Below, piece after piece: positions 45,096 to 56,103 of a stretch of DNA of 64,000 nt (positions are counted from its first letter, which is position 1; the number at the start of each line of letters is the position of its first letter). The notes under the pieces are model-generated. The model was not told where the DNA came from and searched no databases. It was given only the letters and a program-made list of their open reading frames with translations. The stretch lies in contig CM066994.1 of NCBI GenBank assembly GCA_033977485.1, positions 41,875,155 through 41,939,154 of the forward strand, written 5' to 3'. The translations under genes and the position numbers were made by a program. The stretch comes from Hydrangea macrophylla (lineage: Eukaryota; Streptophyta; Magnoliopsida; Cornales; Hydrangeaceae).

Positions 45096-45992
45096 TCATC
45101 CCTGATTCCTGTTCTGGGGCTTGGTCATGAAACATCGACCTGAGTGTGGTCGGTTGTAAAGTAAACACAACGGTATGTTATTTGGCATTCTCCTGAAGTC
45201 ACTGAAACTAGAACCAGAGCCTCTTCGAAACGGCCTCTTGAAGGATCCACCTTGGTTCCTATCCCCACTCTCATTGCTTCGTTTACCATGCTGATTCTGC
45301 CTCGACCTTTCCATTCCACCCTCGGCCACTAGCGCCATTTGTTGTACTGCTGCCACAGTCGAATGTTCATAGGTTTCCACCCTTAAACGAATATTTTCCC
45401 ATAAACCCTCTTCGAATTTCCTTGCCCTATCTTCCTCCTTTGGCACTGAACCCTTTCCAAATCTCAACAAAGCGTTGTACTTGGAAGTATATTCGGTTAC
45501 AGTCATATCTCCCTGCTTCAAGTTATCAAATTCTCGATTCTTTACATTGTAGGCGGCTCGCGGAAAGAATCGGCGATTGAATTCTGCCTTAAACCCTTCC
45601 CAAGTAATTGGTGCTCCTTGATCTAGGACATTCACCCACCAGTTCTGGGCTTCACCCTTCAACACATCACTTGTATTTTCCATTTTCTCCCTGTCGTTCA
45701 TCGGAATAGATCGGAAAATCCTCTCCATGTCCATAATCCAATGTTCTGCGAGCATTGGATCGGGTGTCCCATGAAATTCCATTGGTTTCTTTCGAGCGAA
45801 TTGTTCGGATATTGATCACAAACCCCTATTCTCAGGTGGATGTACCACAGTTAACGGCGGTGTTTCGAATGGAGGTGTCAGAGGCAATCGTTCCACTATA
45901 TTCCGTATCATATCCCCCATATTCCCTATCATTTCTGCCATTTCATTCATACGTCGGGTGTGTGGCGATAGATGTCGCTATTCGTCACTCAT
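45096..45992 (-). pseudogene. Element 1 gag
   Basis: The natural ATG is at 45992-45990 (MSDE), but codon 5 is TAG (45980-45978). A further TGA interrupts ENRGL|SISEQ. The intact part (45782-45096) reads MEFHGTPDPMLAEHWIMDME, NWWVNVLDQGAPITWEGFK, FNRRFFPRAAY and TSKYNALLRFGKGS, the standard gypsy gag core. Confidence 0.9.
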
Positions 45993-46178
45993 GATTACAA
46001 TCCTGTAGTTCTCAATGCATAAATACTATGCATGTACAACAATAACAATATCATGTATGTAAACTAACATACATATGCATCAAACATCTCTAGTATGTAT
46101 GGATGCAATTTAGAACATGTGACAAATCACTCAACCCTCCACTCATCGTCGAACTTTCCCAAAGTTTTGTTACCTATA

Positions 46179-46190
46179 GCTCTGATACCA
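46179..46190 (-). other. Element 1 primer-binding site
   Basis: TGGTATCAGAGC on the minus strand complements the 3' end of initiator tRNA-Met. It lies 5 bp from LTR B. Confidence 0.9.
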
Positions 46191-46195
46191 CTAAA

Positions 46196-47303
46196 TGTCA
46201 CGACCCATCCCACTACGCGTGGAAATAGGACACGTGGCACGCCATCAAGGCTCATCCAATCATCATCTAACGATACGCAGCGGAAATAACTTTAAAACAA
46301 CCCTGGGTATTTTAAAACTTAGGAAACATTGTCCTCTGAGTTGACAAAACCAGTGAAAATTTGAGTTATAAAAAGTTTTGGCCAAGTGAAAACACATTCA
46401 AAAGAATCAGTTCTGAAAACAGAGGTTCAGTCGACTGTGCCTAGGGTCCAGTCGACTGTGCCTAGCAGAAACCAAACTTTGAAGGATCGACTAGGAGGCT
46501 AATTAATCGTCGGATTTCGAATTTGAGAAAATTCCTACAAGTTTATTCCTGTTTTTCCCAAAAGTCTAAAATTAAGATTTTTACAAAAATTGGCCAAACA
46601 CGGCCTAAGTAGTATCAAAACATAGATCTTACCTCCACGAGTTCAAATCTAAAATCTGGAGAAAATCTGACGGACGAACAGTCGTCGATCGGCGTCGCAA
46701 AGCCCGTTGGCTCCAATGTCCCTTCTCTCTCATCTCTCTAGATATTTTGGAAGTTTGGATGAGAATGAAATCTCATCCACTTCTATATATAGACAAATGT
46801 TCTAGAAATTACGTTTACCTCCCCGCAAGTTTCTCAAACTTCTAATTAACCCATGAAACTTCGCACACGTCCATTTTATAACTTTACGAGTGAAAACTAT
46901 AAATTTCAAAAGTTTTTGACTAGGTTTCGTTTGGTCCAAAAATAACGTCCGAAAACTATATTCTGTGGAATCTCTACACAACCTACCTTTTTAATTAACG
47001 TATCACTCACGTTCTCACCGAAGTTCTCAAAATGATATACTAAAGTATCCAAATACCAGAATTATACTACACAGGTATAATTACTATTTACAGGAATACC
47101 AGATAAAGTCAAATAACATTTAAATCATATATATGCCATTTACTCATGCCCATGCAATATGAACTGCCATGTTCCCGTGTCCTCATTGACACCTTAGCGT
47201 TGACTCACAGTCAAGCTCAACTCAAATTATTAATAACATTAATAAATTTTAAAATCTCAAATGAGCATTTTCAGAATCATAAATTTCTGGAACAGGTGTG
47301 ACA
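46196..47303 (-). repeat. LTR B, shared middle LTR, internally deleted (1,108 bp)
   Basis: Complete ends, but about 1.0 kb is missing compared with A and C. The join lies at GCAGAAACC|AAACTTTG, where both parent sites carry CCAAA or CCCAAA microhomology. One palindrome pair (46428/46449) survives. Confidence 0.93.
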
Positions 47304-47319
47304 ACTCTCCCCTCCAAAA
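47304..47319 (-). other. Element 2 polypurine tract
   Basis: On the minus strand TTTGGAGGGGAGAGTT lies directly before TGTCACACCT. Confidence 0.8.
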
Positions 47320-47344
47320 AGGAAGTTTGTCCCCAAACTTTACC

Positions 47345-48601
47345 TCATGTGTCGAATAAGTACGGATACTCATTCTTCATATCTTTCTCACTTTCCCATG
47401 TAGCCTCTTCCACCATGTGACTATGCCACAATACTTTTACCATCAGAATCGTCTTAGTTCTTAAGACTTGTTCCTTTCGATCTAGAATCTCGACCGGTTG
47501 TTCCACATAAGTCAAGTCTCCCTGAATTTGCAACGGTTCAGGTACAATGATCTTACTCGTATCAGTCATACAACGTCTCAACATAGACACGTAAAACACG
47601 TTGTGCAAATGTTCCATTTATGATGATAAAGCCAATCGGTAAGCCGCCGGCCCTACTCTCTCTAGAATCTCAAAAGGTCCTATGAATCTGGGATTGAGCT
47701 TTCCCCTCTTTCCAAATCGGACAATGCCTTTCGAAGGCAATACTCGCAAGTAAACAAAGTCACCTACTTCGAACGTCATCAGTCTCCATTTCAAGTCTGC
47801 ATAACTCTTATATCGGCTCTGAGCTACCTTAAGTCGCTCTTGAATCAACTTCACCTTCTCAGTAGTCACCTGTATTAACTCAGGTCCTAACAACTTTATT
47901 TCTCCCACCTCGGTCCAACAAACTGGTGATCGACATTTACGCCCATACAAAGCTTCATATGGTACCATACCAATACTTGACTGGAATCCATTATTATAAG
48001 CAAATTCAATTAATGGCAAGTGGTGCTCCCAATCATTCCCAAAGTCTAAGACACACAATCTCAACATATCTTCCAAGGTCTGAATCATACGCTCTGACTG
48101 TCCGTCGGTCTGAGGATGAAATGTAGTAATGAAACTTAATTTCGTACCCATAGTTTTTTGTAAACTTCCCCAAAATCTTGACGTAAAACTACTATCACGA
48201 TCATATATAATCACCGCTGGTACCCCATGTAGTCTTACAATCTCTTTCACATACAATTCTGCTAATTTGGACGGCTTAGTAGTCTTAATTGGTAGAAAAT
48301 GAGCTGACTTGGTTAATCGGTCGACTATAACCCAAATCTTATCATTCTTGTTACACGATCGCGAAAATCCAGAAACAAAGTCCATCGTGATCTCGTCCCA
48401 CTTCCATTCTGACACTGGCAATGGTTGTAGTAACCCCGCGAGTACTTGTCTCTCTGTTTTGACCTGTTGACATGCCGAACATTCGGATACAAACCTAGCG
48501 ACTTCACGCTTCATACCTTTCCACCAAAAGTTTTCCCTCAGGTTTCTGTACATCTTATTACTTCCCGGGTGCACTGAAAGTCGTTCCTTCAGGTCCTTCA
48601 C
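47345..48601 (-). pseudogene. Element 2 integrase and chromodomain-like tail
   Basis: 48601-47618 is open through the zinc-binding SVHPGSNKMYRNL...CSACQQVK, WVIVDRLTKSAHF, VIIYDRDSSFTS and DGQSERMIQTLEDML, then NPRFIGPFEILERVGPAAYR. It is cut by TAA at the same place as element 1. The tail (47617-47345) reads MLRRCMTDTS and VKVLWHSHMVEEATWESEKD. The integrase frame is better preserved than in element 1. Confidence 0.9.
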
Positions 48602-48834
48602 ATTCGGTACACATAATCAGTTCTCCAATTTCAGAATTCCTTGTTTTAATACCAAACCAGGTCGCTTTCCCAAAGATATCTCATCTCTCATTTTGCATAA
48701 GTAAACATCGTAAAACTATTCCCTCTTGATTTCATCAATAATATCGGGGTGGCTACAATCGCCATCATTAAGCCACCACTAATCTCTGGAATCACATCCA
48801 AGTCCAAACGCTCCATTTTTTTTACCAATTCCTT

Positions 48835-49404
48835 TTATTGTGTTAGATCGTCGGCTAAATTCCTCGGCGTCTTCCGGCTTAATCCATCAGCTACTACATT
48901 CGCCTTTCCCGGATGGTACTCAATCGAAAGATCGTAATCCTTCATCAATTCCAACCATCTTCCCTGTCTCATATTCAAGTCCCGTTGGGTGAAAATATAT
49001 TTCAAACTCTTCTGGTCCGTGAATATCTCACACTTTTCTCCGGACAGGTAGTGTCTCCAAATTTTCAAAGCATGAATTACTGCGGCTACTTCAAGATCAT
49101 GGGTCGGATAGTTAACCTCATGTGTCTTTAACTGTCGAGAAGCATAAGCAATTACTTTACCACCTTGCATCAACATGCATCCCAACCCTTGATGCGACGC
49201 ATCACTATAGATCATAAACCCCTCTGTTCCGGATGGTATTGTCAGAATAGGTGCTCTCGTTAGTCGTGCTTTCAATTCTTGAAAATTGTCTTCACATTCC
49301 TGACTCCATTCAAATGTAATTCCTTTCCTCATCAACCTTGTCATAGGTAAAGAAATCTTTGAGAAATGTTCAATAAAACGGCGGTAGTATCCCGCTAATC
49401 CCAA
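48835..49404 (-). pseudogene. Element 2 RNase H
   Basis: [18 protein letters not shown], then [14 protein letters not shown], the glutamate in [23 protein letters not shown] and GKANVVADGLSRK in one frame. All four expected acidic residues are visible. It overlaps the RT frame by ten bases after a frameshift near 49450. Confidence 0.9.
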
Positions 49405-50120
49405 GAAACTTTGAATTTCAGATACTGACGTCGGCCTCTGCCAATTAGATACAGCTTCACTTTATGAGGATCAACTGATACTCCATTCTTGTCGATCACA
49501 TGACCAAGAAAAGTAATTCTAGACAACCAAAATTTACACTTCTCAAATTTACCAAATAATTGTTTCTCTCGTAATCTCTGAAGTATCAACCTCAAGTGGT
49601 TCTCGTGTTCTATCTCACTCGGTGAATAGATAAGGATATCGTCAATGAATACAATCACAAAGTCATCCAAATAATCCTTGAATATTCGATTCATAAGATC
49701 CATGAACGCAGCTGGTGCATTGGTAACTCCAAATGGCATAACTAAGAACTCATAGTGTCCATAACGCGTTCTAAAAGCTGTTTTCTCAACATCTTCGGCC
49801 TTCACTTTCAACTGATGGTAACCTGGTCTCAAATCTATCTTCGAAAATACTTGATCCCCACAAAGTTGATCAAATAGGTCATCGATTCTCGGCAGTGGAT
49901 ACTTGTTCTTAATCGTTAACTTGTTCAGTTCCCGGTAATCAACACACATACGCATTGAGCCATCTTTCTTCTTTACAAACAATACTGGAGCTCCCCACGG
50001 TGATACACTTGGTCGAATGAAACCCTTGTCAAGTAGCTCTTGTAATTGGATTTTCAGCTCTATCAATTCTATGGGTGCCATTCTATACAGTGCCTTTAAT
50101 ATGGGCCTTGAGTCTGGCAT
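49395..50120 (-). pseudogene. Element 2 reverse transcriptase
   Basis: The fragment holds [52 protein letters not shown] and [15 protein letters not shown]. After GVSVDPHKV a one-base deletion shifts it out of frame before SNWQRP. It is separated from protease by the deletion shared with element 1. Confidence 0.93.
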
Positions 50121-50152
50121 AACCTCAATAGTGAATTCAATTTCCCTCTCAA

Positions 50153-50689
50153 TCAGGACGTCTGGTAAGTCATCGGGAATACATCCGGGTACTCTCGCAC
50201 TACTGGAATATCCTCTACTATTGATTCGATTGCTGCGATATCAGTCACTGAACCTAGAAATCCCTGACATCCCTTTTTCAATAACTTTCCCGCTCGGATA
50301 GCTGAAATCAAATACGGCGGCGGTGTAACCCCACTTCCTTGGAAACAAAAGTTCCTATGTACCGGTGATCGAAAATTAACCTCTTTTCGTTCACAGTCTA
50401 TTGTGGCTTGGTTAAGAGTTAACCAATCCATTCCCAGAATTACATCGAAATGGTTCACCATAATTGGTATGAGGTCTACGGTCATTAACTTCTCGCCTAG
50501 TTTGATCTCACAGTTCTTATATATAGTAGACGTCATTATCGATTTACTAAGTGGCACAGCAATAGACAATTCATATCCTAACGGTGCCAATTTAATATTC
50601 AAATGCTCAACAAAGGCATACGATACAAATGAATGCGTAGATCCCGAGTCAACAAGTATGCATGCTAAGTGTGAGCATACAAGCACCAT
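50153..50689 (-). pseudogene. Element 2 protease and linker
   Basis: ILVDSGSTHSFVSYAFVEHL and VILGMDWLTLNQATIDCERK are intact and run through QGSGVTPPPYLISAIRAGK. The frame fails at YPDVFP, where element 3 reads VFPDDIPDVL but elements 1 and 2 both lack one C. Confidence 0.9.
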
Positions 50690-50722
50690 ACCTGAGACTA
50701 CTGTCTTTGAAGCAGTCTTATC

Positions 50723-51823
50723 TCATGGGTTCATCTGATATGCTCTTCCTTGACGTTGTTTAGTCCTTTGTCCCCCGTCATTGGATTGTCTAGGCTTCAA
50801 CCCACTGGAAGCCATAGAACTAGCTCTTGGTTGAGAATGCTTCCTCGTGCAATCCTTGGCCTGATGTCCAAAAACTCCACAGTCATAACACTTACCTCTC
50901 ATATCAGGAGTTGAATTAGCACTACCTCCTCCCTGATTCCTGTTCTGGGGCTTGGTCATGAAACATCGACCTGAGTATGGTCGGTTGCAAAGTAAACACA
51001 ACGATATATTACTTGGCGTTCTCCTGAAGTCACTGAAACTAGAACCAGAGCCTCTTTGAAACGGCCTCTTGAAGGATCCGCCTTGGTTCCTATCCCCATT
51101 CTCATTGCTTCGTTTACCATGCTGATTCTGCCTCAACCTTTCCATTCCACCCTCGACCACTAGCGCCGTTTGTTGTACTGCTGCCACAGTCGAATGTTCA
51201 TAGGTTTCCACCCTTAAATGAATTTTTTCTCTTAAACCCTCTTCGAATTTCCTCGCCCTATCTTCATCCTCTGGCACGGAACCCTTTCCAAAACTCAACA
51301 AAGCGTTGTACTTGGAAGTATATTCGGTTACAGTCATATCTCCCTGCCTCAGGTTATCAAATTCTCGCTTCTTTGCATTGTAGGCGGCTCGCGAAAAGAA
51401 TCAGCGATTGAATTCTGCCTTAAACCCTTCCCAAGTAATCGGTGCTCCTTGATCTAGGACATTCACCCACCAGTTCTTGGCTTCACCCTTCAACACATCA
51501 CTTGCATTTTCCATTTTCTCCCTGTCGTTCATCGGAATAGATCGGAAAATCCTCTCCATGTCCATAATCTAATGTTCTGCGAGCGTTGGATCGGGTGTCC
51601 CATGAAATTCCATTGGTTTCTTTTGAGCGAATTGTTCGGATATTGATCTCAAACCCCTATTCTTAGGTGGATGTACCACAGTTAACGGCGGTGTTTCGAT
51701 TGGAGGTGTCGGAGGCAATCGTTCCGCTATTTTTTGTATCATATCCCCTATATTCCCCATTATTTCTGCCATTTCATTCATACGTCGGGTGTGTGGCGAT
51801 AGATGTCGCTCTTCGTCACTCAT
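50723..51823 (-). pseudogene. Element 2 gag with zinc knuckle
   Basis: The start MSDEERHLSPHTRRMNEM (51823) is intact, unlike element 1. A TAG replaces a tryptophan codon in LAEHW. A TGA (CGA in element 3) follows FNR. The last part (51337-50723) reads TSKYNALLSFGKGS and ends with the zinc knuckle CYDCGVFGHQAKDC. Confidence 0.9.
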
Positions 51824-52016
51824 GATTACAATCCTGTAGTTTTTAATGCATAAACACTATGCATGTACAACAATAACAATATCATGTATGTAAACCAACA
51901 TACATATGCATCAAACATCTCTAATATGTATGGTTGCAATTTAGAACATGTGACAAATCACTCAACCCTCCACTCATCGTCGAACGTTCCCAAATCCCAA
52001 AGTTTTGTTACCTATA

Positions 52017-52028
52017 GCTCTGATAACA
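52017..52028 (-). other. Element 2 primer-binding site, mutated
   Basis: TGTTATCAGAGC replaces the TGGTATCAGAGC seen in element 1 (one G-to-T change). Confidence 0.85.
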
Positions 52029-52033
52029 CTAAA

Positions 52034-54229
52034 TGTCACGACCCATCCCACTACGCGTGGAAATAGGAAACGTGGCACGCCATCAAGGCTCATCCAATCA
52101 TCATCTAACGATACGCAGCGAAAAGAACTTTAAAACAACCCTGGGTATTTTAAAACTTAGGAAACATTGCCCTCTGAGTTGACAAAACCAGTGAAAATTT
52201 GAGTTATAAAAAGTTTTGGCCAAGTGAAAACACATTCAAAAGAATCAGTTCTGAAAACAGAGGTCCAGTCGACTGTGCCTAGGGTCCAGTCGACTGTGCC
52301 TAGCAGAAACCAAAACCCTCAATTCTCAACAGAGGTCCAGTCGACTGATCAGGAAACCCAGTCGACTGCACTGGCGACTGATCAAAGGTCCCCAGTCGAC
52401 GGTGTTAAGCAGAACCAAAATACAACATTTCCAAAAGGGGTCCAGTCGACTGAGTTACGGTACAGTCGACTGGTTTTGCCATTAATAGAAGCAGTAGCCA
52501 AAAATCAACAGTGTTCAGTTGACTGATAAAAGGGTCCAGTCGACTGCTACTCTTACTATTCACTTTCAGTGTCTCAAACACACGAGATCCAGTCGACTGA
52601 CACAGGGTCCAGTCGACTGCTCCCCTGCTGGGCAGCCCTGCTGTGAAAATTAACAACTCATGCTTCTCCACACCAACAACAATCACAACCATAACTGAAA
52701 CACAACATTTAAACATAATCACAGACGTTCAATTACAAGATTTCGATACTACGAAACTAATCCATGGTTCTATTACAACATATTACAATTTCCCAATTCT
52801 TACACAAGTTTAGGAAATAGGAACAAAATATAAACAAGTGATTCACCCGGCGTTCTTTAACGACCTCACTCTTCACGCTTCTTCTTATCTTTCTTTTTAT
52901 CTGCAATGGAGTACATCTCCACTGCTCAGCTATATGCTGAGCGTACAAGTCTAATATGTGCAATATATGATAAAACATGCTTTTAATTCATAAATCATAT
53001 CAATAGTCTCTAGGGAGAAAAATACGCCTTCATCCGATAGCGGCAAGTCCAAGCCTTAAACCGCGATGTCAATGGCAAGTCCAAGCCTACAATCATTACA
53101 TCCCCCACAAGTGCCATGGCAAGTCCAAGCCTACAACCATGCACAGTAGTCGTCGCTACTCAAATTCTCAAACAACGAGAAGCTTACTCCGGCATGAATT
53201 GGTATAAGACTCCCCTTTGACCCATATAGACAACTCAACGTGCTCGCGTAAATTTAGACATGCTTTACACAATTTAGCACGTGCATAATTAACGGACCTA
53301 CAAATAACACATGGATTTCGCCCGGATCTCAATTTCATCGTCGAAATATAAAACATGCATTTCTCTATATTTCACAAGTTAGAACTTCATACCTCGTGCG
53401 ATTTCCCCCAAACTTTGAAGGATCGACTAGGAGGCTAATTAATCGTCGGATTTTGAATTTGAGAAAATTCCTACAAGTTTATACATGTTTTTCCCAAAAG
53501 TCTAAAATTAAGATTTTTACAAAAATTGGCCAAACACGGCCTAAGTAGTATCAAAACGTAGATCTTACCTCCACGAGTTCAAATCTAAAATCTGGAGAAA
53601 ATCTGACAGACGAACGGCATCGCAAAGCTCGTTGGCTCCAATCTCCCTTCTCTCTCCTCTCTCTAGATATTTTGGAAGTTTGGATGAGAATTAAATCTCA
53701 TCCACTTCTATATATAGACAAACGTTTTGGAAATTACATTTACCTCCCCGCAAGTTTCTCAAACTTCTAATTAACCCATGAAACTTCGCACACGTCCATT
53801 TTATAACTTTACGAGTGAAAACTATAAATTTCAAAAGTTTTCGACTAGGTTTCGTTTGGTCCAAAAATAACGTCCGAAAACTATATTCTGTGGAATCTCT
53901 ACACAACCTACCTTTTTAATTAACGTATCACTCACGTTCTCACCACAGTTCTCAAAATGATATACTAAAGTATCCAAATACCAGAATTATACTACACATG
54001 TATAATTACTATTCACAGGAATACCAGATAAAGTCAAATAACATTTAAATCATATAAATGTCATTTACTCATGCCCATGCAATATGAATTGCCATGTTCC
54101 CGTGTCCTCATTGACACCTTACCGTTGACTCACAGTCAACCTCAACTCAAATTATTAATAACATTAATAAATTTCAAAATCTCAAATGATGCATTTTCAG
54201 AATCATAAATTTCTGGAACGGGTGTGACA
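52034..54229 (-). repeat. LTR C, 5' LTR of element 2 (2,196 bp)
   Basis: Ends as in LTR A. It contains the palindrome array at 52266-52619 with one more unit than A. Confidence 0.95.
52266..52619. repeat. Paired-palindrome array in LTR C
   Basis: Pairs start at 52266/52287, 52338/52359, a degenerate pair near 52371/52393, 52443/52463, 52516/52537 and 52590/52610. Steps are 72-74 bp apart from the degenerate insertion. Spacers of about 40 bp do not look alike. Confidence 0.93.
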
Positions 54230-54234
54230 ATATA

Positions 54235-54662
54235 TTTATATTTCATCAAAATCTATAGTCGAAGAAATTAAACTTACCCACATCAAAATTTGCTTCTGTT
54301 TTGAGCAATTTTGCAATCATAAAAATGATCCAAGACTTTGATTCCTTATTTCAAACATTAATTGTAAAACAGTTCTTGAGCAGCTTCTATATGAACTATA
54401 ATTACAAACAGTTCTTGGTGTTTTCGACACTGTGAAAGTCAGAGAAGAGTTCTCCTTTTGATCTAACCTTTTGAGATGAGAATCAATGAGACCCAAACAT
54501 AGACAATGAGAGAAATAGAAACCATAAAGACAACACTTTATTTTTCTCTATTTTTAGAGATCGACTCACAACCAACCCGCAAATATGAGTTTCAATTGCC
54601 AGGTCTAATTTAGATTTAGAGATCTCTATCTTTACTATCAACAAAGTATAGATAGAGGTTTT
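54235..54662. other. AT-rich remnant between LTR elements
   Basis: No coding or repeat ends recognised. It is the DNA into which both neighbours inserted, possibly CACTA interior. Confidence 0.5.
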
Positions 54663-55198
54663 TGTTAGCCTTAAGGTATATTAAGGCGTATTTAATTATG
54701 TTTTGATGATGTCAAATATGCTATGATAATTACATGATTCATATTGATTCATTCCTTGTTATTATCATAGTCATTTTCATGCTCATATATAATCTCATGT
54801 ATTAATTTTGTATCAATGTTTTAACATCTTTGTGTGCATGAGATTCAATTGGTGTAGATCAAGATTACAAGGAGCTCAACAAGGATCAAGCTTGAAGACT
54901 TGAAGATATTTCATCCTTGGTTGAAGTCTAGGACCATCATTGTAAGGCATCTTGATCTCACACTCTTAGGGGCTCAAACAAATGTTAAAAGTTAAAGTTT
55001 TGGAAACAAATTTTAAATGGGTCATCTTTAAAGCAATGCCCCATCCAATTGGAAAATAATTAATTATTTAATCTTATATGGTTGGAAAGGTATTTGAATC
55101 TAGTTTCCAAAACATCAAACGGATTGAAAATCCGAGTTTTGTAGAGGAAGTTATGGCCATTTTAGTAGAGATGTGTCAGGCTGTGAAACAGGGAGGGG

Positions 55199-55320
55199 CA
55201 GTCGACTGAAGGCCCGATGCAGTCGACCGAACTGAGCATAATGCAAACAGAACCCTCTATAAACACATCTCAGTCGACTGCTTCAAGGACCAGTCGACTG
55301 CTTCTTGTTCTAGTCGACTG
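55199..55320. repeat. Paired-palindrome array in the gag-only element, 5' LTR
   Basis: Copies start at 55199/55220 (the second reads CAGTCGACCG) and 55271/55291, with an extra TAGTCGACTG at 55311. Pair spacing is 20-21 bp and the step is 72 bp. Confidence 0.93.
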
Positions 55321-55407
55321 AAGCGACCTGAAAAGGCATAACGGCTAGTTTTTAAAGGGGTTTTTAATTACCAAACTTGCCACCAACGGCTATAATCTTT
55401 CTTGGCC

Positions 55408-55415
55408 TATAAATA
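55408..55415 (+). promoter_or_regulatory. LTR TATA box
   Basis: TATAAATA lies about 90 bp downstream of the palindrome array and is repeated in the 3' LTR at 58511-58518. Confidence 0.65.
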
Positions 55416-56040
55416 CATGTTTTTCCACACCATTTTATGTTGATCAATCAATTGGAAAACATCTATTTCAATCACACAACTTGTTGATTCTAAATCATTC
55501 ACAATTGAGCCCTAGTTGTGTGAGTTTATAAATTTGCTCAATTCTTTCATTTGTATTTCTTGAGAGAGCAAAATTGTAGTGAGCTTTACTTGTATTATCC
55601 ACTCACTAAGGAGTTATAGTGTGAGCTATTATTGTATCATCTACTCTTAGAGAGAGTTCAATTTGTATCAAATCAATTGTAAAGGTTGAGGGTTAGTAAC
55701 CCTTGTGTGCAAAGAAGAGGAGTTCTTCTTTGGGAGAGATCATAGGCTCTTGTAACGGTTTGGTGCGCACCCGTAAGTGCTCCGGGAAACGGTTTGGTCT
55801 ACACCCGTAAGTAGATCGGATTAAGGAATCCTCAAGAGGTGTTCTTGAGGAGTGGACGTAGGCCGCGGGGTGCGATTGCCGAACCACTTGAAAATTCGGT
55901 TTGCAAGTATCTCTTCCCTTCTCTCTTTACTTCATTGCTTGTGATTGTGTTTTAATTTAATATTAAGTTTCTCAATAGGTTAATTTCCGCTAAAACCTTA
56001 TTCACCCCCCCTCTAAGGTTTCCACTTTTGGGCCAACAAT

Positions 56041-56053
56041 TGGTATCAGAGCC
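56041..56053 (+). other. Primer-binding site of the gag-only element
   Basis: TGGTATCAGAGCC begins 3 bp after the 5' LTR and complements initiator tRNA-Met. Confidence 0.92.
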
Positions 56054-56103
56054 TCGGCTCTTCTCTTTTCAAAAGTCTTTGAAAAATTTTTGAGTTAAGA
56101 TCC

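Larger units (their letters stand above)
39341..54229 (-). mobile_element. Composite Tekay/Del-like chromovirus: LTR-internal-LTR-internal-LTR
   Basis: Three LTRs in the same orientation (39341-41471, 46196-47303, 52034-54229) enclose two internal regions (element 1, 41472-46195; element 2, 47304-52033). On the minus strand each runs primer site, gag, protease, RT, RNase H, integrase, chromodomain-like tail, polypurine tract. ATATA borders the outermost ends (39336-39340, 54230-54234) and not the inner LTR. That fits one insertion followed by unequal LTR recombination, though AT-rich flanks weaken the TSD. Shared lesions in both internals agree. Order RT-RNase H-integrase makes it Ty3/gypsy. 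Confidence 0.92.
54663..56038 (+). repeat. 5' LTR of the gag-only element (1,376 bp)
   Basis: It runs from TGTTAGCCTTAAGG to GGGCCAACA. It contains the palindrome array (55199-55320) and TATAAATA at 55408-55415. Confidence 0.95.
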
